DNA of 64,000 bases, taken from Streptomyces zhihengii (lineage in GTDB: Bacteria; Actinomycetota; Actinomycetes; Streptomycetales; Streptomycetaceae). The notes under the pieces were generated by a model. That model did not search any database. It was not told the DNA's origin and worked only from the letters and a program-made list of their open reading frames with translations. Both the position numbers and the translations under genes were made by a program. The stretch covers positions 808,501 to 872,500 of the forward strand of contig NZ_JAFEJA010000002.1 of NCBI RefSeq assembly GCF_016919245.1, given 5' to 3'. Below are positions 51,609 to 59,678 of this stretch, one piece after another (within the stretch, counting starts at the first letter, position 1; every line of letters starts with the position of its first letter).

Positions 51609-53003
51609 ATGCCCATCGCCACCGTCGATCCCGCCACGGGGGAGACGCTCAAGACCTTCCACGCCCTCGACGACGGCGACGTCGAGCGGCGGATCGCCGC
51701 GGCGTCCGCCGCGTACACCCACCACCGCACCACCTCCTTCGAGGAGCGGGCCGCGCTGCTGCACCGCGCGGCCGACCTGCTCGACGAGGACCGCGACGGC
51801 ATCGCGCGCACCATGACCACCGAGATGGGCAAGCCCGTCACCGCCGCCCGGGCCGAGGCCGCCAAGTGCGCCAAGGCCATGCGCTGGTACGCCGGGCACG
51901 CCGCCGGGCTGCTCGCCGACGAGCACCCCGACGAGAAGGACGTACGCGACTCCGGTGCCACCCGCGCCGTCGTGCGCTACCGGCCGATCGGCGTCGTCCT
52001 CGCCGTCATGCCGTGGAACTTCCCGCTCTGGCAGGTCGTCCGCTTCGCCGCGCCCGCGCTGATGGCCGGCAACACCGGTCTCCTCAAGCACGCGTCCAAC
52101 GTGCCGCAGACCGCCCTCTACCTGGAGGACCTGTTCCGCCGTGCCGGCTACCCCGAGGGCTGCTTCCAGACCCTGCTCATCGGCTCCGGCGCCGTGGAGG
52201 CGGTCCTGCGCGACCCCCGGGTCGCCGCGGCCACCCTGACCGGCAGCGAACCGGCGGGCCGCGCGGTGGCCTCGGCCGCCGGCGACGCGATCAAGAAGAC
52301 CGTCCTGGAACTCGGCGGCAGCGACCCCTTCATCGTGATGCCCTCCGCCGACCTCGACCGCGCGGTCGCCACCGCGGTCACCGCCCGTGTCCAGAACAAC
52401 GGCCAGTCCTGCATCGCCGCCAAGCGCTTCATCGTCCACGAGGACGTCCACGACGCGTTCCGCGACCGGTTCACCGCCGCCATGCGGGAGCTGACCGTCG
52501 GCGACCCCATGGACGAGTCCACCGACGTCGGCCCCCTCGCCACCGAGCAGGGCCGCGCCGACCTGGAGGAACTCGTCGAGGACGCCGTCGCCCACGGCGC
52601 CGAGGCCACCTGCGGCGGCCGGCGGCCCCCCGGGTTCGACCGCGGCTGGTACTACGAGCCCACCGTGCTCACCGGTGTGACGGAGGAGATGCGCATCCAC
52701 CGCGAGGAGGCCTTCGGCCCCGTCGCCACCCTCTACCGGGTCACCGGCCCCGAGGAGGCCGTCGCCCTCGCCAACGACACCCCGTTCGGGCTCAGTTCCA
52801 ACGCCTGGACCCGCGACCGGGCGGAACAGGAGCTGTTCTCCCGGGACATCGAGGCCGGCGGGGTGTTCTTCAACGGCATGACCGCCTCCCACCCCGCCCT
52901 GCCCTTCGGCGGCGTCAAGCGGTCCGGTTACGGGCGCGAGCTCTCCGGTCACGGCATCCGCGAGTTCTGCAACATCACCACCCTGTGGCACGGCGAGGAA
53001 TAG
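51609..53003 (+). CDS. NAD(P)-dependent succinate-semialdehyde dehydrogenase
   Basis: A 464-aa aldehyde dehydrogenase of the GabD/SSADH branch. It has the N-terminal IATVDPATGETLKTF, the cofactor stretch VVLAVMPWNFPLWQV, catalytic Glu in VLELGGSDPFIVM and nucleophile Cys in NNGQSCIAAKRFI; the C-A-A-K-R context is typical of NADP-dependent SSADH. It oxidises succinate semialdehyde to succinate in GABA or related catabolism. AGGAGA lies just upstream of ATG 51609. There is no gabT or gabP neighbour, so it may serve a different aldehyde supply. Confidence 0.93.
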   Translation: MPIATVDPATGETLKTFHALDDGDVERRIAAASAAYTHHRTTSFEERAALLHRAADLLDEDRDGIARTMTTEMGKPVTAARAEAAKCAKAMRWYAGHAAGLLADEHPDEKDVRDSGATRAVVRYRPIGVVLAVMPWNFPLWQVVRFAAPALMAGNTGLLKHASNVPQTALYLEDLFRRAGYPEGCFQTLLIGSGAVEAVLRDPRVAAATLTGSEPAGRAVASAAGDAIKKTVLELGGSDPFIVMPSADLDRAVATAVTARVQNNGQSCIAAKRFIVHEDVHDAFRDRFTAAMRELTVGDPMDESTDVGPLATEQGRADLEELVEDAVAHGAEATCGGRRPPGFDRGWYYEPTVLTGVTEEMRIHREEAFGPVATLYRVTGPEEAVALANDTPFGLSSNAWTRDRAEQELFSRDIEAGGVFFNGMTASHPALPFGGVKRSGYGRELSGHGIREFCNITTLWHGEE

Positions 53004-53159
53004 GCGGCGCCGGGGTGCTGACACAGCGTCACGTCACAGTTCGGTACCGTGCACAACAGGCCCGCACAACCCTCGTGAGCGGCCTTCCCGTCGGGTAAGT
53101 TCCCTCTGTGCGCGGCGAGTTGATCAGCCCGTCGCGCCCGGGGGAGACGGGGGAGCCCG

Positions 53160-55145
53160 ATGGGCGGGAGACTGCACGGCCAGCAGACGCTGCACGAGGA
53201 CTTCGTGCCCCGGCTCGTCGGACTCCACCACACCGGCAACTACCAGGTCCCCCTGGCCTTCCCCGCGGGCGCCCCGGTCGTCGAGATCGTCGGCGGCCGC
53301 GGCAGCGGCCGGACCGCGCTGATCGACGCCGTCCACGACGCCTACAGCGGCCGCGTCCCGCTGGCCCGGGTCGACCTCGACGCGCCCGGCTTCGGCGAAC
53401 CGGGCGTCGCCGACCTGGCCGACGAGGACGCCCCCAACGCCTCCCGCCTCACCCACCTCCTGTACGTGCTGGCGTACCGGCTCGGCCTGGACGTACGCCA
53501 CTTCGGCAAGGCGCTCGCCTTCCCCCGGCTCTCCCTCGGGCTGCTGGTGGTGACCGCGTGGCGCCCGGCGAACACCGGTGAGCGCGACGTACGGCCGCCG
53601 GACCTGCGCCGTGCCGAGGCCGACCTGCGCACCCTCGTCACCGCCGAGGACCCGGACCTGCGCCGCCGCCGCGAGAGCCTCGGCCGCTGGTTCGACCTCG
53701 TGACCGCCAACCTCCCGCAGGTGCTCTCCGCCGTACCGGGCCTCGACGCCCTCGCCGGCATCGTCCTCGACGCCGCCCGCCAGCAGCTCCTGCGCGGCGA
53801 GCCCGACAAGGGCGCCCTCGCCTGGTGGGGCGCGCGGCTGCACGGATCCCAGGGCTACCAGGGCGACTCGCTCCAGCGGCTGTTCCAGTTCGTCCGCGTC
53901 TTCCGGCGCCTCGACGACCGGCGGCGGACCGCCGAGGAGCACCTGGTCGCCGCCCTCCTCGACGACATCGACGCGTGCTACGGCCGGCTGCGGCGGCTCA
54001 ACCGCAAACCGCGCCCGCTGCTCCTGGTGGACAACGCCCACACCCCGACCGGTCGCGCCTTCCTCGGTCTGCTGGAGAGGAGCTGGGCCCCCGGGACCGG
54101 CCCGGTCACCCGGCCCGTCGTCCTCGCCACCCGGCTCGGCCGGGGCGCGGCGCACCCGCCGCTCACGGACGCCGCGGGCGCCCTGCCGGACGCCGGGCCC
54201 CTCGTGCTGAGCATCCCCGCCGTGGAGAGCGGCCACATCGCCGAGATGCTCAGCGCCGTGGACTACCCCGACCACCTGCCCCGGCTGGTGGCCCGCTGGA
54301 GCGGCGGCCGTGCCGCCAGCGCGCGGACCCTCGCCGACACCGCCGTCCGCGGCGTCCGGGAGACCGGGAGCCTCGCCACGGCGGACCTCCTCGACGCCGC
54401 CGCCCCCGACCTGCTCGCCAGGCTGCTGCCCGACCCGGTCATGCGGGAGCGGCTGGTGCTGCTCTCCGCCGCCGCCGACGCCGCGACCCGGCGCGGCCTG
54501 TGGACCTTCGCGCACCCCGAGGACCACTCCGGGGACCTCGTGGCCGCCCGCGTCCGCGAGACCGACGACTACCGGCACACCTCCTGCCTCGACGGCGACC
54601 GCGCCCTCGACCTGGTGCTGCGCCACCGGTTCGCCGCCACCACGACCCACGAGCGCTGGCGCGACACCCAGTTGCGGCTGCGCTCCCTGTGCGATCCGCG
54701 CGGCGACACCTACCTCCACCACACCCTCGCCGTCGGCCGCACCGAGGAGGTCGTCTGCGCGCTGCACCACCGCTTCACCACCACCGCCCCCGCCCACTGG
54801 CTGACCACCCTCAACACCGTCTGCTCCGCGCCCCGCCCCCGGCCGGGCTACGAGCCGCCGGCCCCCGGCGCGCCCCTGTCCTGCACCGCCTGCGGCAGCG
54901 ACGAGCCCAGCCCGCAGCACGAGGCCGTCGCCAGTCTCGTCCCCCTGCTGTGGCGGCTGTCCGACCCGCTGACCCTCGCACCCCGCGAGGACGAACTGAC
55001 CACCGTCCGCATCGCGCTGGAGACGCTGTACGGCAACAGGGCCGCGCACGCCGCCTACCGCGAGGCGTCCGCCGCCTGGCCGGCCCGTCTGCGGGCCGGG
55101 GACCAGGCCCCCGACCTGCCCGTCCCGGAAGGGGTTCCGTCATGA
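53160..55145 (+). CDS. P-loop NTPase of unknown function, coupled to a binding-protein-like partner
   Basis: A 661-aa soluble protein. A Walker-A-like loop VGGRGSGRTALIDAV lies at about 44-58 (GRT replaces the usual GKT/S) and a Walker-B-like LLLVDNAHTP near 283. It resembles STAND-type NTPases in plan: N-terminal NTPase, helical middle and a C-terminal part containing two clustered cysteines (SCTACGSDEPSP). I do not recognise the family further. Its stop overlaps the start of the next gene (ATGA), whose product is a membrane-anchored type I periplasmic-binding-like protein. The pair might sense an external ligand and respond inside, or work with membrane trafficking; this is inference. Confidence 0.8.
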   Translation: MGGRLHGQQTLHEDFVPRLVGLHHTGNYQVPLAFPAGAPVVEIVGGRGSGRTALIDAVHDAYSGRVPLARVDLDAPGFGEPGVADLADEDAPNASRLTHLLYVLAYRLGLDVRHFGKALAFPRLSLGLLVVTAWRPANTGERDVRPPDLRRAEADLRTLVTAEDPDLRRRRESLGRWFDLVTANLPQVLSAVPGLDALAGIVLDAARQQLLRGEPDKGALAWWGARLHGSQGYQGDSLQRLFQFVRVFRRLDDRRRTAEEHLVAALLDDIDACYGRLRRLNRKPRPLLLVDNAHTPTGRAFLGLLERSWAPGTGPVTRPVVLATRLGRGAAHPPLTDAAGALPDAGPLVLSIPAVESGHIAEMLSAVDYPDHLPRLVARWSGGRAASARTLADTAVRGVRETGSLATADLLDAAAPDLLARLLPDPVMRERLVLLSAAADAATRRGLWTFAHPEDHSGDLVAARVRETDDYRHTSCLDGDRALDLVLRHRFAATTTHERWRDTQLRLRSLCDPRGDTYLHHTLAVGRTEEVVCALHHRFTTTAPAHWLTTLNTVCSAPRPRPGYEPPAPGAPLSCTACGSDEPSPQHEAVASLVPLLWRLSDPLTLAPREDELTTVRIALETLYGNRAAHAAYREASAAWPARLRAGDQAPDLPVPEGVPS

Positions 55146-56683
55146 CGTCGTTCCTCCGCAGACTCCCCGGCGGTCCGCTCACCAAGGCGGTCGCCCTCCT
55201 CGGCGCCCTCGTCGTGCTGGGCGGCGCGGCCTGGATCGCGTACGCCGTCCTCGGCCCCGACCCCGCCTGCGGGCAGGGCATCGAGGAACGCGGCCCGGAC
55301 GGCCGCAAGGAGTGCACCGGGGTCACCGACGGAAGCTTCGTGTTCGCCGACAACCTCGCCGCCGTCAGCGCCCGCATCAAGGCCGAGAACGAACGCGTCC
55401 GCGACGAGCCCCATGTCTCCGTCGCCGTGATGCTCCCCATGACGGCCGCCCAGCCCTTCGAGCAGCGCAAGACCCTGCACGAGGTCCAGGGCGCCTACCT
55501 CGCCCAGTACCGGGCCAACCACGACTCCAACAGCAAGAAGCCCGCGATCCGGCTGCTGCTCGCCAACCCGGGCCGCAACCACGACCACTGGCGCGCCGTC
55601 GCCGAGCAGCTCGGCGACATGTCCGAGTCCGGCAAGGACAACCTGCGGGCCGTCATCGGCTTCGACGTCTCCACCGCGACCACCCAGGCGGCCATCGCCT
55701 ACCTCACCCGGGAACGCGGCATCCCCGTCGTCGGCGGGCCCATCACCGCCGACGACCTCGGCAACAGCGCCGCCCGGCCGGACGCCTACCCCGGCCTCGC
55801 CCGGGTGGTGCCCACCACCACCGACCAGGCCCGCGCCCTGTCCCACTTCAACAAGGACATCGACCCGAAGCACACCCTCGTCGTCGAGGACATCCGCACC
55901 GGGGACAACTACGTCGACGCCCTCAAGCGGGCCTTCGCCGAACGGACCGCGGGATCGCCGAGGGCCCCCGAGCAGTACCGCGCGCCCGACGAGTTCCACG
56001 AGGAGGGCACCACCGCGAACGCCTTCGACCAGATGGTCGACACCATCTGCACCTCGCCCGCCCGGGTCATCTACTTCGCCGGACGCCCCGTCCAGCTGCG
56101 GCAGTTCGTCAACGAACTCGGCAACCGGGGCTGCACCGAGAAGAAGTACACCGTCATCACCGGCTCCGGCGCCTCCACCCTCTCCTCCGACGACCTCCTC
56201 GACTGGGACGCCTTCCGCAAGGGCGTCACCCTCCAGTACGCGGCCGTCGCCCACCCCGACGCCTGGACGAGCCGCGGGGCCCCCGCCACCGGCGGCTCGG
56301 CCGCCGCGTACCGCACCCTCGCCGACCTGGCCGCGGGCGAGGAGGCCGGCGACATCGGCGAGGTGGAGCTCACCGACTCCCGGACCATCACCTTCTACGA
56401 CGCGGGCCTCACCGCGATCACGGCCATCCGGATGCGCGACGACAGCGACCCCGTCATCCCCGCCCTCGGCCGGATCGGCGACGCCTGGCTGCGGCTGCAC
56501 GGCATGGGCAAGGTCGAGGGCGCCAGCGGCTGGATCTGCCTCGACAACTACGGGAACCCCTACAACAAGGCCGTCTCGGTCGTGGAGCTGTCCCCCGACG
56601 CCCCCGGCCGCATCCGCTTCGTCGGCCTCGCCTGGCCGACGGGCAGACCCACACCGGCGGACTGCACGGCGAGCCGGACCTGA
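55142..56683 (+). CDS. Membrane-anchored periplasmic-binding-fold protein (LivK-like)
   Basis: A 513-aa protein with a single N-terminal membrane helix (about 13-37, ALLGALVVLGGAAWIAYAVL) and no lipobox. A cysteine-containing juxtamembrane segment precedes a type I periplasmic-binding-like domain (VSVAVMLPMT, LRAVIGFDVSTATTQAAIAYLTRERGIPVVGGPIT, RVVPTTTDQARAL, VIYFAGRPVQLRQFVNELG). This is the fold of branched-chain amino-acid receptors, but no permease or ABC ATPase gene is adjacent. It is translationally coupled to a cytosolic P-loop NTPase instead. It may be a ligand sensor facing outward. No catalytic function is proposed. Confidence 0.8.
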   Translation: MTSFLRRLPGGPLTKAVALLGALVVLGGAAWIAYAVLGPDPACGQGIEERGPDGRKECTGVTDGSFVFADNLAAVSARIKAENERVRDEPHVSVAVMLPMTAAQPFEQRKTLHEVQGAYLAQYRANHDSNSKKPAIRLLLANPGRNHDHWRAVAEQLGDMSESGKDNLRAVIGFDVSTATTQAAIAYLTRERGIPVVGGPITADDLGNSAARPDAYPGLARVVPTTTDQARALSHFNKDIDPKHTLVVEDIRTGDNYVDALKRAFAERTAGSPRAPEQYRAPDEFHEEGTTANAFDQMVDTICTSPARVIYFAGRPVQLRQFVNELGNRGCTEKKYTVITGSGASTLSSDDLLDWDAFRKGVTLQYAAVAHPDAWTSRGAPATGGSAAAYRTLADLAAGEEAGDIGEVELTDSRTITFYDAGLTAITAIRMRDDSDPVIPALGRIGDAWLRLHGMGKVEGASGWICLDNYGNPYNKAVSVVELSPDAPGRIRFVGLAWPTGRPTPADCTASRT

Positions 56684-56729
56684 GGGGCCGGCAGGTGAGC
56701 GCCGCCGGCCGCGGCGGTGGTCCGGGTGG

Positions 56730-56774
56730 CCCGGGCGTCTTCGGTGGCCCCGGCGTCCCGGGCGTCTTCGGTGG
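56730..56774. repeat. 18-bp direct repeat in a glycine-rich stretch
   Basis: CCCGGGCGTCTTCGGTGG occurs at 56730-56747 and 56757-56774, 27 bp apart, just after the binding-protein-like gene. One frame reads as a collagen-like Gly/Pro/Val/Phe sequence, but no start or ribosome site supports a gene. Confidence 0.7.
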
Positions 56775-56831
56775 TGGCGGTGGTGGCGGGGTGGTCGGTG
56801 TCCTCGGCCCGCGACGGCTCGTTGGTCCGGC

Positions 56832-57047
56832 ATGAGCGTCATGGAGCGGATGATCGAGGACACCGCGTACGCGTACGGACTGTCCCTGCCCACCGTCAGG
56901 AAGCTGCTCGGGCTGTGCGAGGGGCTGCGCGCCGAGCACGGGGACGCGTGGACCCACCGCGACCTGGCCGTCCTCGTGGAACGGGCCGTGCTGGACCTGG
57001 AGCCGTGGGCACTGGAGTGGCTGGAGGCATCCCACGGGGACCGCTGA
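56832..57047 (+). CDS. Small hypothetical protein, 71 aa
   Basis: MSVMERMIEDTAYAYGLSLP begins a mostly helical, acidic protein (THRDLAVLVERAVLDLEPWALEWLE) without signal peptide or known motif. Codon bias is streptomycete. The ribosome site is weak. It lies downstream of the NTPase/binding-protein pair on the same strand, and a bidirectional hairpin follows its stop, which supports it as the last gene of that unit. No function can be assigned. Confidence 0.6.
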   Translation: MSVMERMIEDTAYAYGLSLPTVRKLLGLCEGLRAEHGDAWTHRDLAVLVERAVLDLEPWALEWLEASHGDR

Positions 57048-57079
57048 GCCGGCGCCCGCGCACAGGGGGCCCGGCACAC

Positions 57080-57122
57080 CCCGGTCCGGGCCGTGCCCGC
57101 GAGGGGCGCGGCCCGGACCGGG
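57080..57122. terminator. Bidirectional hairpin between convergent genes
   Basis: CCCGGTCCGGGCCG (57080-57093) pairs with CGGCCCGGACCGGG (57109-57122); inner bases extend the stem with one mismatch. It separates the small plus-strand gene from the amidase gene. Confidence 0.75.
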
Positions 57123-57129
57123 TGGCGGC

Positions 57130-58005
57130 TCAGACGTTGGGCACCTTCAGCTTGTCCCAGCTCGTCTTGCCGGGGATGCCGTCCGCGTCGCTGCCCGAGT
57201 AGCCCAGCTTGCGCTGCCAGGCCGCGTAGGACTTGCGGTCGGCCTCCGACCAGGACGGCCCCGGCCCGACCTCGTAGCGGCCGCAGCCCTCGGCCACCAG
57301 CCGCTTGCCCATCGCCGTGACGACGGCGCTGCGTCTGCCCGCCTGGAAGAACGCCGCGCCGGGGAAGGGCTCGTAGCGCGGCGGCGCGGGCGGCGCCGGC
57401 GGGCCGTCGGGGTTGCCGCCCAGACGCTGCCGGATCCGGTCGCGCATCGCGTCCATGGTGAAGCCGCGCGGATCGACCTTGCCCGGCTGCCACTCCTTGT
57501 GGCCGATCACCGAGCGCTGCGACCAGCCGTGCGCCCGGCAGATCGCCGCGGACGCCTTCTCGATGGCCTCCAGCTGAGCGGCCGGCCAAGGATCCTTGCC
57601 GTCACCGAGGTTGACGCACTCGAAGCCGTAGAAGTGCCGGTTCCCGTCGGTGTTGGCCTCGTTGTCCACGGGCAGCGCCGTCTCGTTGACGACCGCGCGC
57701 AGCACGTCGTCGTCGCCGAGACCGGCGTGGTTGGCCCGGCCGTTGCCGACCAGGTACACCGTGCCGTCCTTGGCGATCACGCCCTGGCACAGCGGGCCGG
57801 GCAGGCTGGAGTGCCCGTTGTAGCAGAGTTCGACGGAGCTCTGGGTGCCGGAGGTCACGGTGTGATGGATCATCACGCCGTTGACCGGGCCCCAGGGCCC
57901 CTTGTGGTTGCGGTTGTGGGTCCGCCAGCTCCGGTGCTCGACGACGCGCAGACCTTCGTCGCGCAGGGCTTTGAGTAATCTGTCGGCGGACAGAGGCGTA
58001 GCCAT
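57130..58005 (-). CDS. Endolysin-like N-acetylmuramoyl-L-alanine amidase (Amidase_2 plus C-terminal wall-binding domain)
   Basis: A 291-aa protein without a signal peptide. The amidase_2 domain (about 15-175) keeps the zinc ligands in GVMIHHTVTSG, NHAGLGDD and IGHKEWQPGKVDP, and FYGFECVNLG near the active site. After a Pro-rich linker (PPAPPAPP), the C-terminal domain (FFQAGRRSAVVTAMGKRLVAEGCG ... SWSEADRKSYAAWQRKLGYSG) is the wall-binding module common in actinophage endolysins. It cleaves the lactyl-L-alanine bond of peptidoglycan. It lies downstream of baseplate and tail-like genes on the same strand, AAAGGAG being 8 nt from the ATG. The lack of a signal peptide fits release by lysis, a holin or an injection device. 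Confidence 0.92.
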   Translation of the reverse strand: MATPLSADRLLKALRDEGLRVVEHRSWRTHNRNHKGPWGPVNGVMIHHTVTSGTQSSVELCYNGHSSLPGPLCQGVIAKDGTVYLVGNGRANHAGLGDDDVLRAVVNETALPVDNEANTDGNRHFYGFECVNLGDGKDPWPAAQLEAIEKASAAICRAHGWSQRSVIGHKEWQPGKVDPRGFTMDAMRDRIRQRLGGNPDGPPAPPAPPRYEPFPGAAFFQAGRRSAVVTAMGKRLVAEGCGRYEVGPGPSWSEADRKSYAAWQRKLGYSGSDADGIPGKTSWDKLKVPNV

Positions 58006-58032
58006 GGTGGTGCTCCTTTCCCGGGCCGACCG

Positions 58033-59583
58033 TCAGCTCTCGGACCGTCCCTGATCGTTTTGCCCGCTTTCCGGGCCCGGTGAACCGGCGTTCGCGTCCC
58101 GTTCGGCCGAGAGCGCCTCCGCCTCGGCGTCCGCCTCCGCGTCCAGTGCCTCGGCGTCCGCCGCCGGCAGCGGGGCCGCCGACGGCCCGAACGCCAGGCG
58201 CAGATCGGCGACACTGCCCTCGCCCAGCACCCAGGCCAGCGGCGCGTGACGCACCCGGACACCGTGGGGCGCCATCAGCAGCGGACGCCGTGCCGCGTCG
58301 GCGGGCCACTCCACGTCACCCGTCGCCGTACGCGCCGCGACCGTCCAGTGGTCGCCGGTGCGGTACGTCCCGCCGCGCCCGAAGTGGACGAACACCCCGT
58401 CCTCCAGCGCGATCCAGGCGCCCTCCTCGATCCGCAGGGCGCCCCCGCGGGTCCGGTCGGCGCCCCGGCCGCGCGCCGCCGGCGGCCGGTGGTCCCAGCG
58501 CCGCAGGTACGGGTGCAGCTCCGGGCGCCGGCCCACCGACGGGTGGGGCTCCTCGGACAACCGCACCCGGCGGCCCGGCAGATCGAGCTCCTCGACCCGC
58601 AGCAGCGGCAGCGGCTCACGGCGCTCCGTGTACGCGGTGTCGGTGAACTCGACCCAGTCGCCGGTGTTCAGATCGAGCTTGGCGTCGCCGCCGAGCGCTG
58701 CCACCTCCACCCAGGTGCCGTCGAGCCCGTCGACCGGGAAGGTCACCGACCCGTTCTCCCGCGACCACTTGAACGTCGCGTCGCCCGCAGCGCCGCCCTC
58801 GTGGACCTCCACCCGGTAGAGCTGGTTCTCCGGGCCCCGGTAGCGGGCCTCCGGCGGCAGCGGGCACGGGTCCTCGTCCGCGCGGTCGGGGCGCTCGGCG
58901 CGGGCCGCCATCCGGGCCGAAGGCCCCTGTGCCGCGGCCCAGGTGTCGAAGGCGGCGCGCACCTGGTCCTTCGTCGCCCCGTCGGGGAGGTCCAGCGCGT
59001 CCCCCGGCACGGGCACCACCTGCCACACCGTCTTCAGGCGCGCGGCGGTGTCCGGCAGCGCCGCGCCGAGCGCCGGCTCCCGCAGGAACGGGTCCTCGGC
59101 GGCGGTCACCGCCCGCTCCCACACCCGCAGCGCGGCCAGGTACGGGAACCGGGCGGGCAGCCGGTCGCCGGGGCGCTCCGGATCGCGGTGCGCGTGGGGC
59201 TGGTCCCAGTACGTCCAGGTCGCCTCCGGCTCCGGCGCGCCGTCCGCCGGGGCGCCGCCGTCCGCGCCGTCCTCCGGCACCGGCACCCCGGCGGCGGGGC
59301 GGCCGGCGTCGAGCAGGATGCCGTCCACGTAGTAGCGGCCGCCCCCGATCGACAGGTCGTCGAGTTCCCTGCTCCCCGCGAGGAAGCCGATCGCGAAGCC
59401 GAGCGCGTCCCGCGGGCCGCCGTGCCGCCCGATCAGGTCTCGGGCGGTGGTCCTGGCCTGGTGCAGCTGGATCGCGGCCTGCTCGTTGGCGTCCGCGTCC
59501 AGCTGGACCCGGCCCTGCTGGGCGATCACCGCCGCGTAGCTGCGTTCCGGCCGGAACGTGACACGGGAGATGTCTGCGTGCAT
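58033..59583 (-). CDS. DUF6519-type protein of a phage-tail-like module
   Basis: A 516-aa protein opening MHADISRVTFRPERSYAAVI, followed by QQGRVQLDADANEQAAIQLHQ; this N-terminus is typical of proteins annotated DUF6519 in actinobacterial tail-like clusters (name recalled). The middle has YRVEVHEGG..TFKWSRENGSV and long beta-rich stretches, compatible with a fibre or baseplate accessory protein; the tail is acidic and Ala/Glu-rich. There is no signal peptide. It lies between the amidase and the tail-protein genes, all on the minus strand. Its molecular role is unknown; a structural part of a contractile or tail-like particle is inferred from context. Confidence 0.85.
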   Translation of the reverse strand: MHADISRVTFRPERSYAAVIAQQGRVQLDADANEQAAIQLHQARTTARDLIGRHGGPRDALGFAIGFLAGSRELDDLSIGGGRYYVDGILLDAGRPAAGVPVPEDGADGGAPADGAPEPEATWTYWDQPHAHRDPERPGDRLPARFPYLAALRVWERAVTAAEDPFLREPALGAALPDTAARLKTVWQVVPVPGDALDLPDGATKDQVRAAFDTWAAAQGPSARMAARAERPDRADEDPCPLPPEARYRGPENQLYRVEVHEGGAAGDATFKWSRENGSVTFPVDGLDGTWVEVAALGGDAKLDLNTGDWVEFTDTAYTERREPLPLLRVEELDLPGRRVRLSEEPHPSVGRRPELHPYLRRWDHRPPAARGRGADRTRGGALRIEEGAWIALEDGVFVHFGRGGTYRTGDHWTVAARTATGDVEWPADAARRPLLMAPHGVRVRHAPLAWVLGEGSVADLRLAFGPSAAPLPAADAEALDAEADAEAEALSAERDANAGSPGPESGQNDQGRSES

Positions 59584-59678
59584 GAGTTGGGGTCCCCCTC
59601 GGGAGGTTCGGCGGTTCGACGTCGTGTCAGGTGGCGGGGAGCCCCCGGCGCCCCGGGCACCGGGAGGCTCCCGGCGCC

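Noticed and set aside
56696..56835. Collagen-like Gly-Pro-Val-Phe peptide after the binding-protein-like gene
   Set aside because: It exists only as the tail of a frame antiparallel in phase to a real gene, with no start codon or ribosome site; the 18-bp direct repeat explains its regularity.
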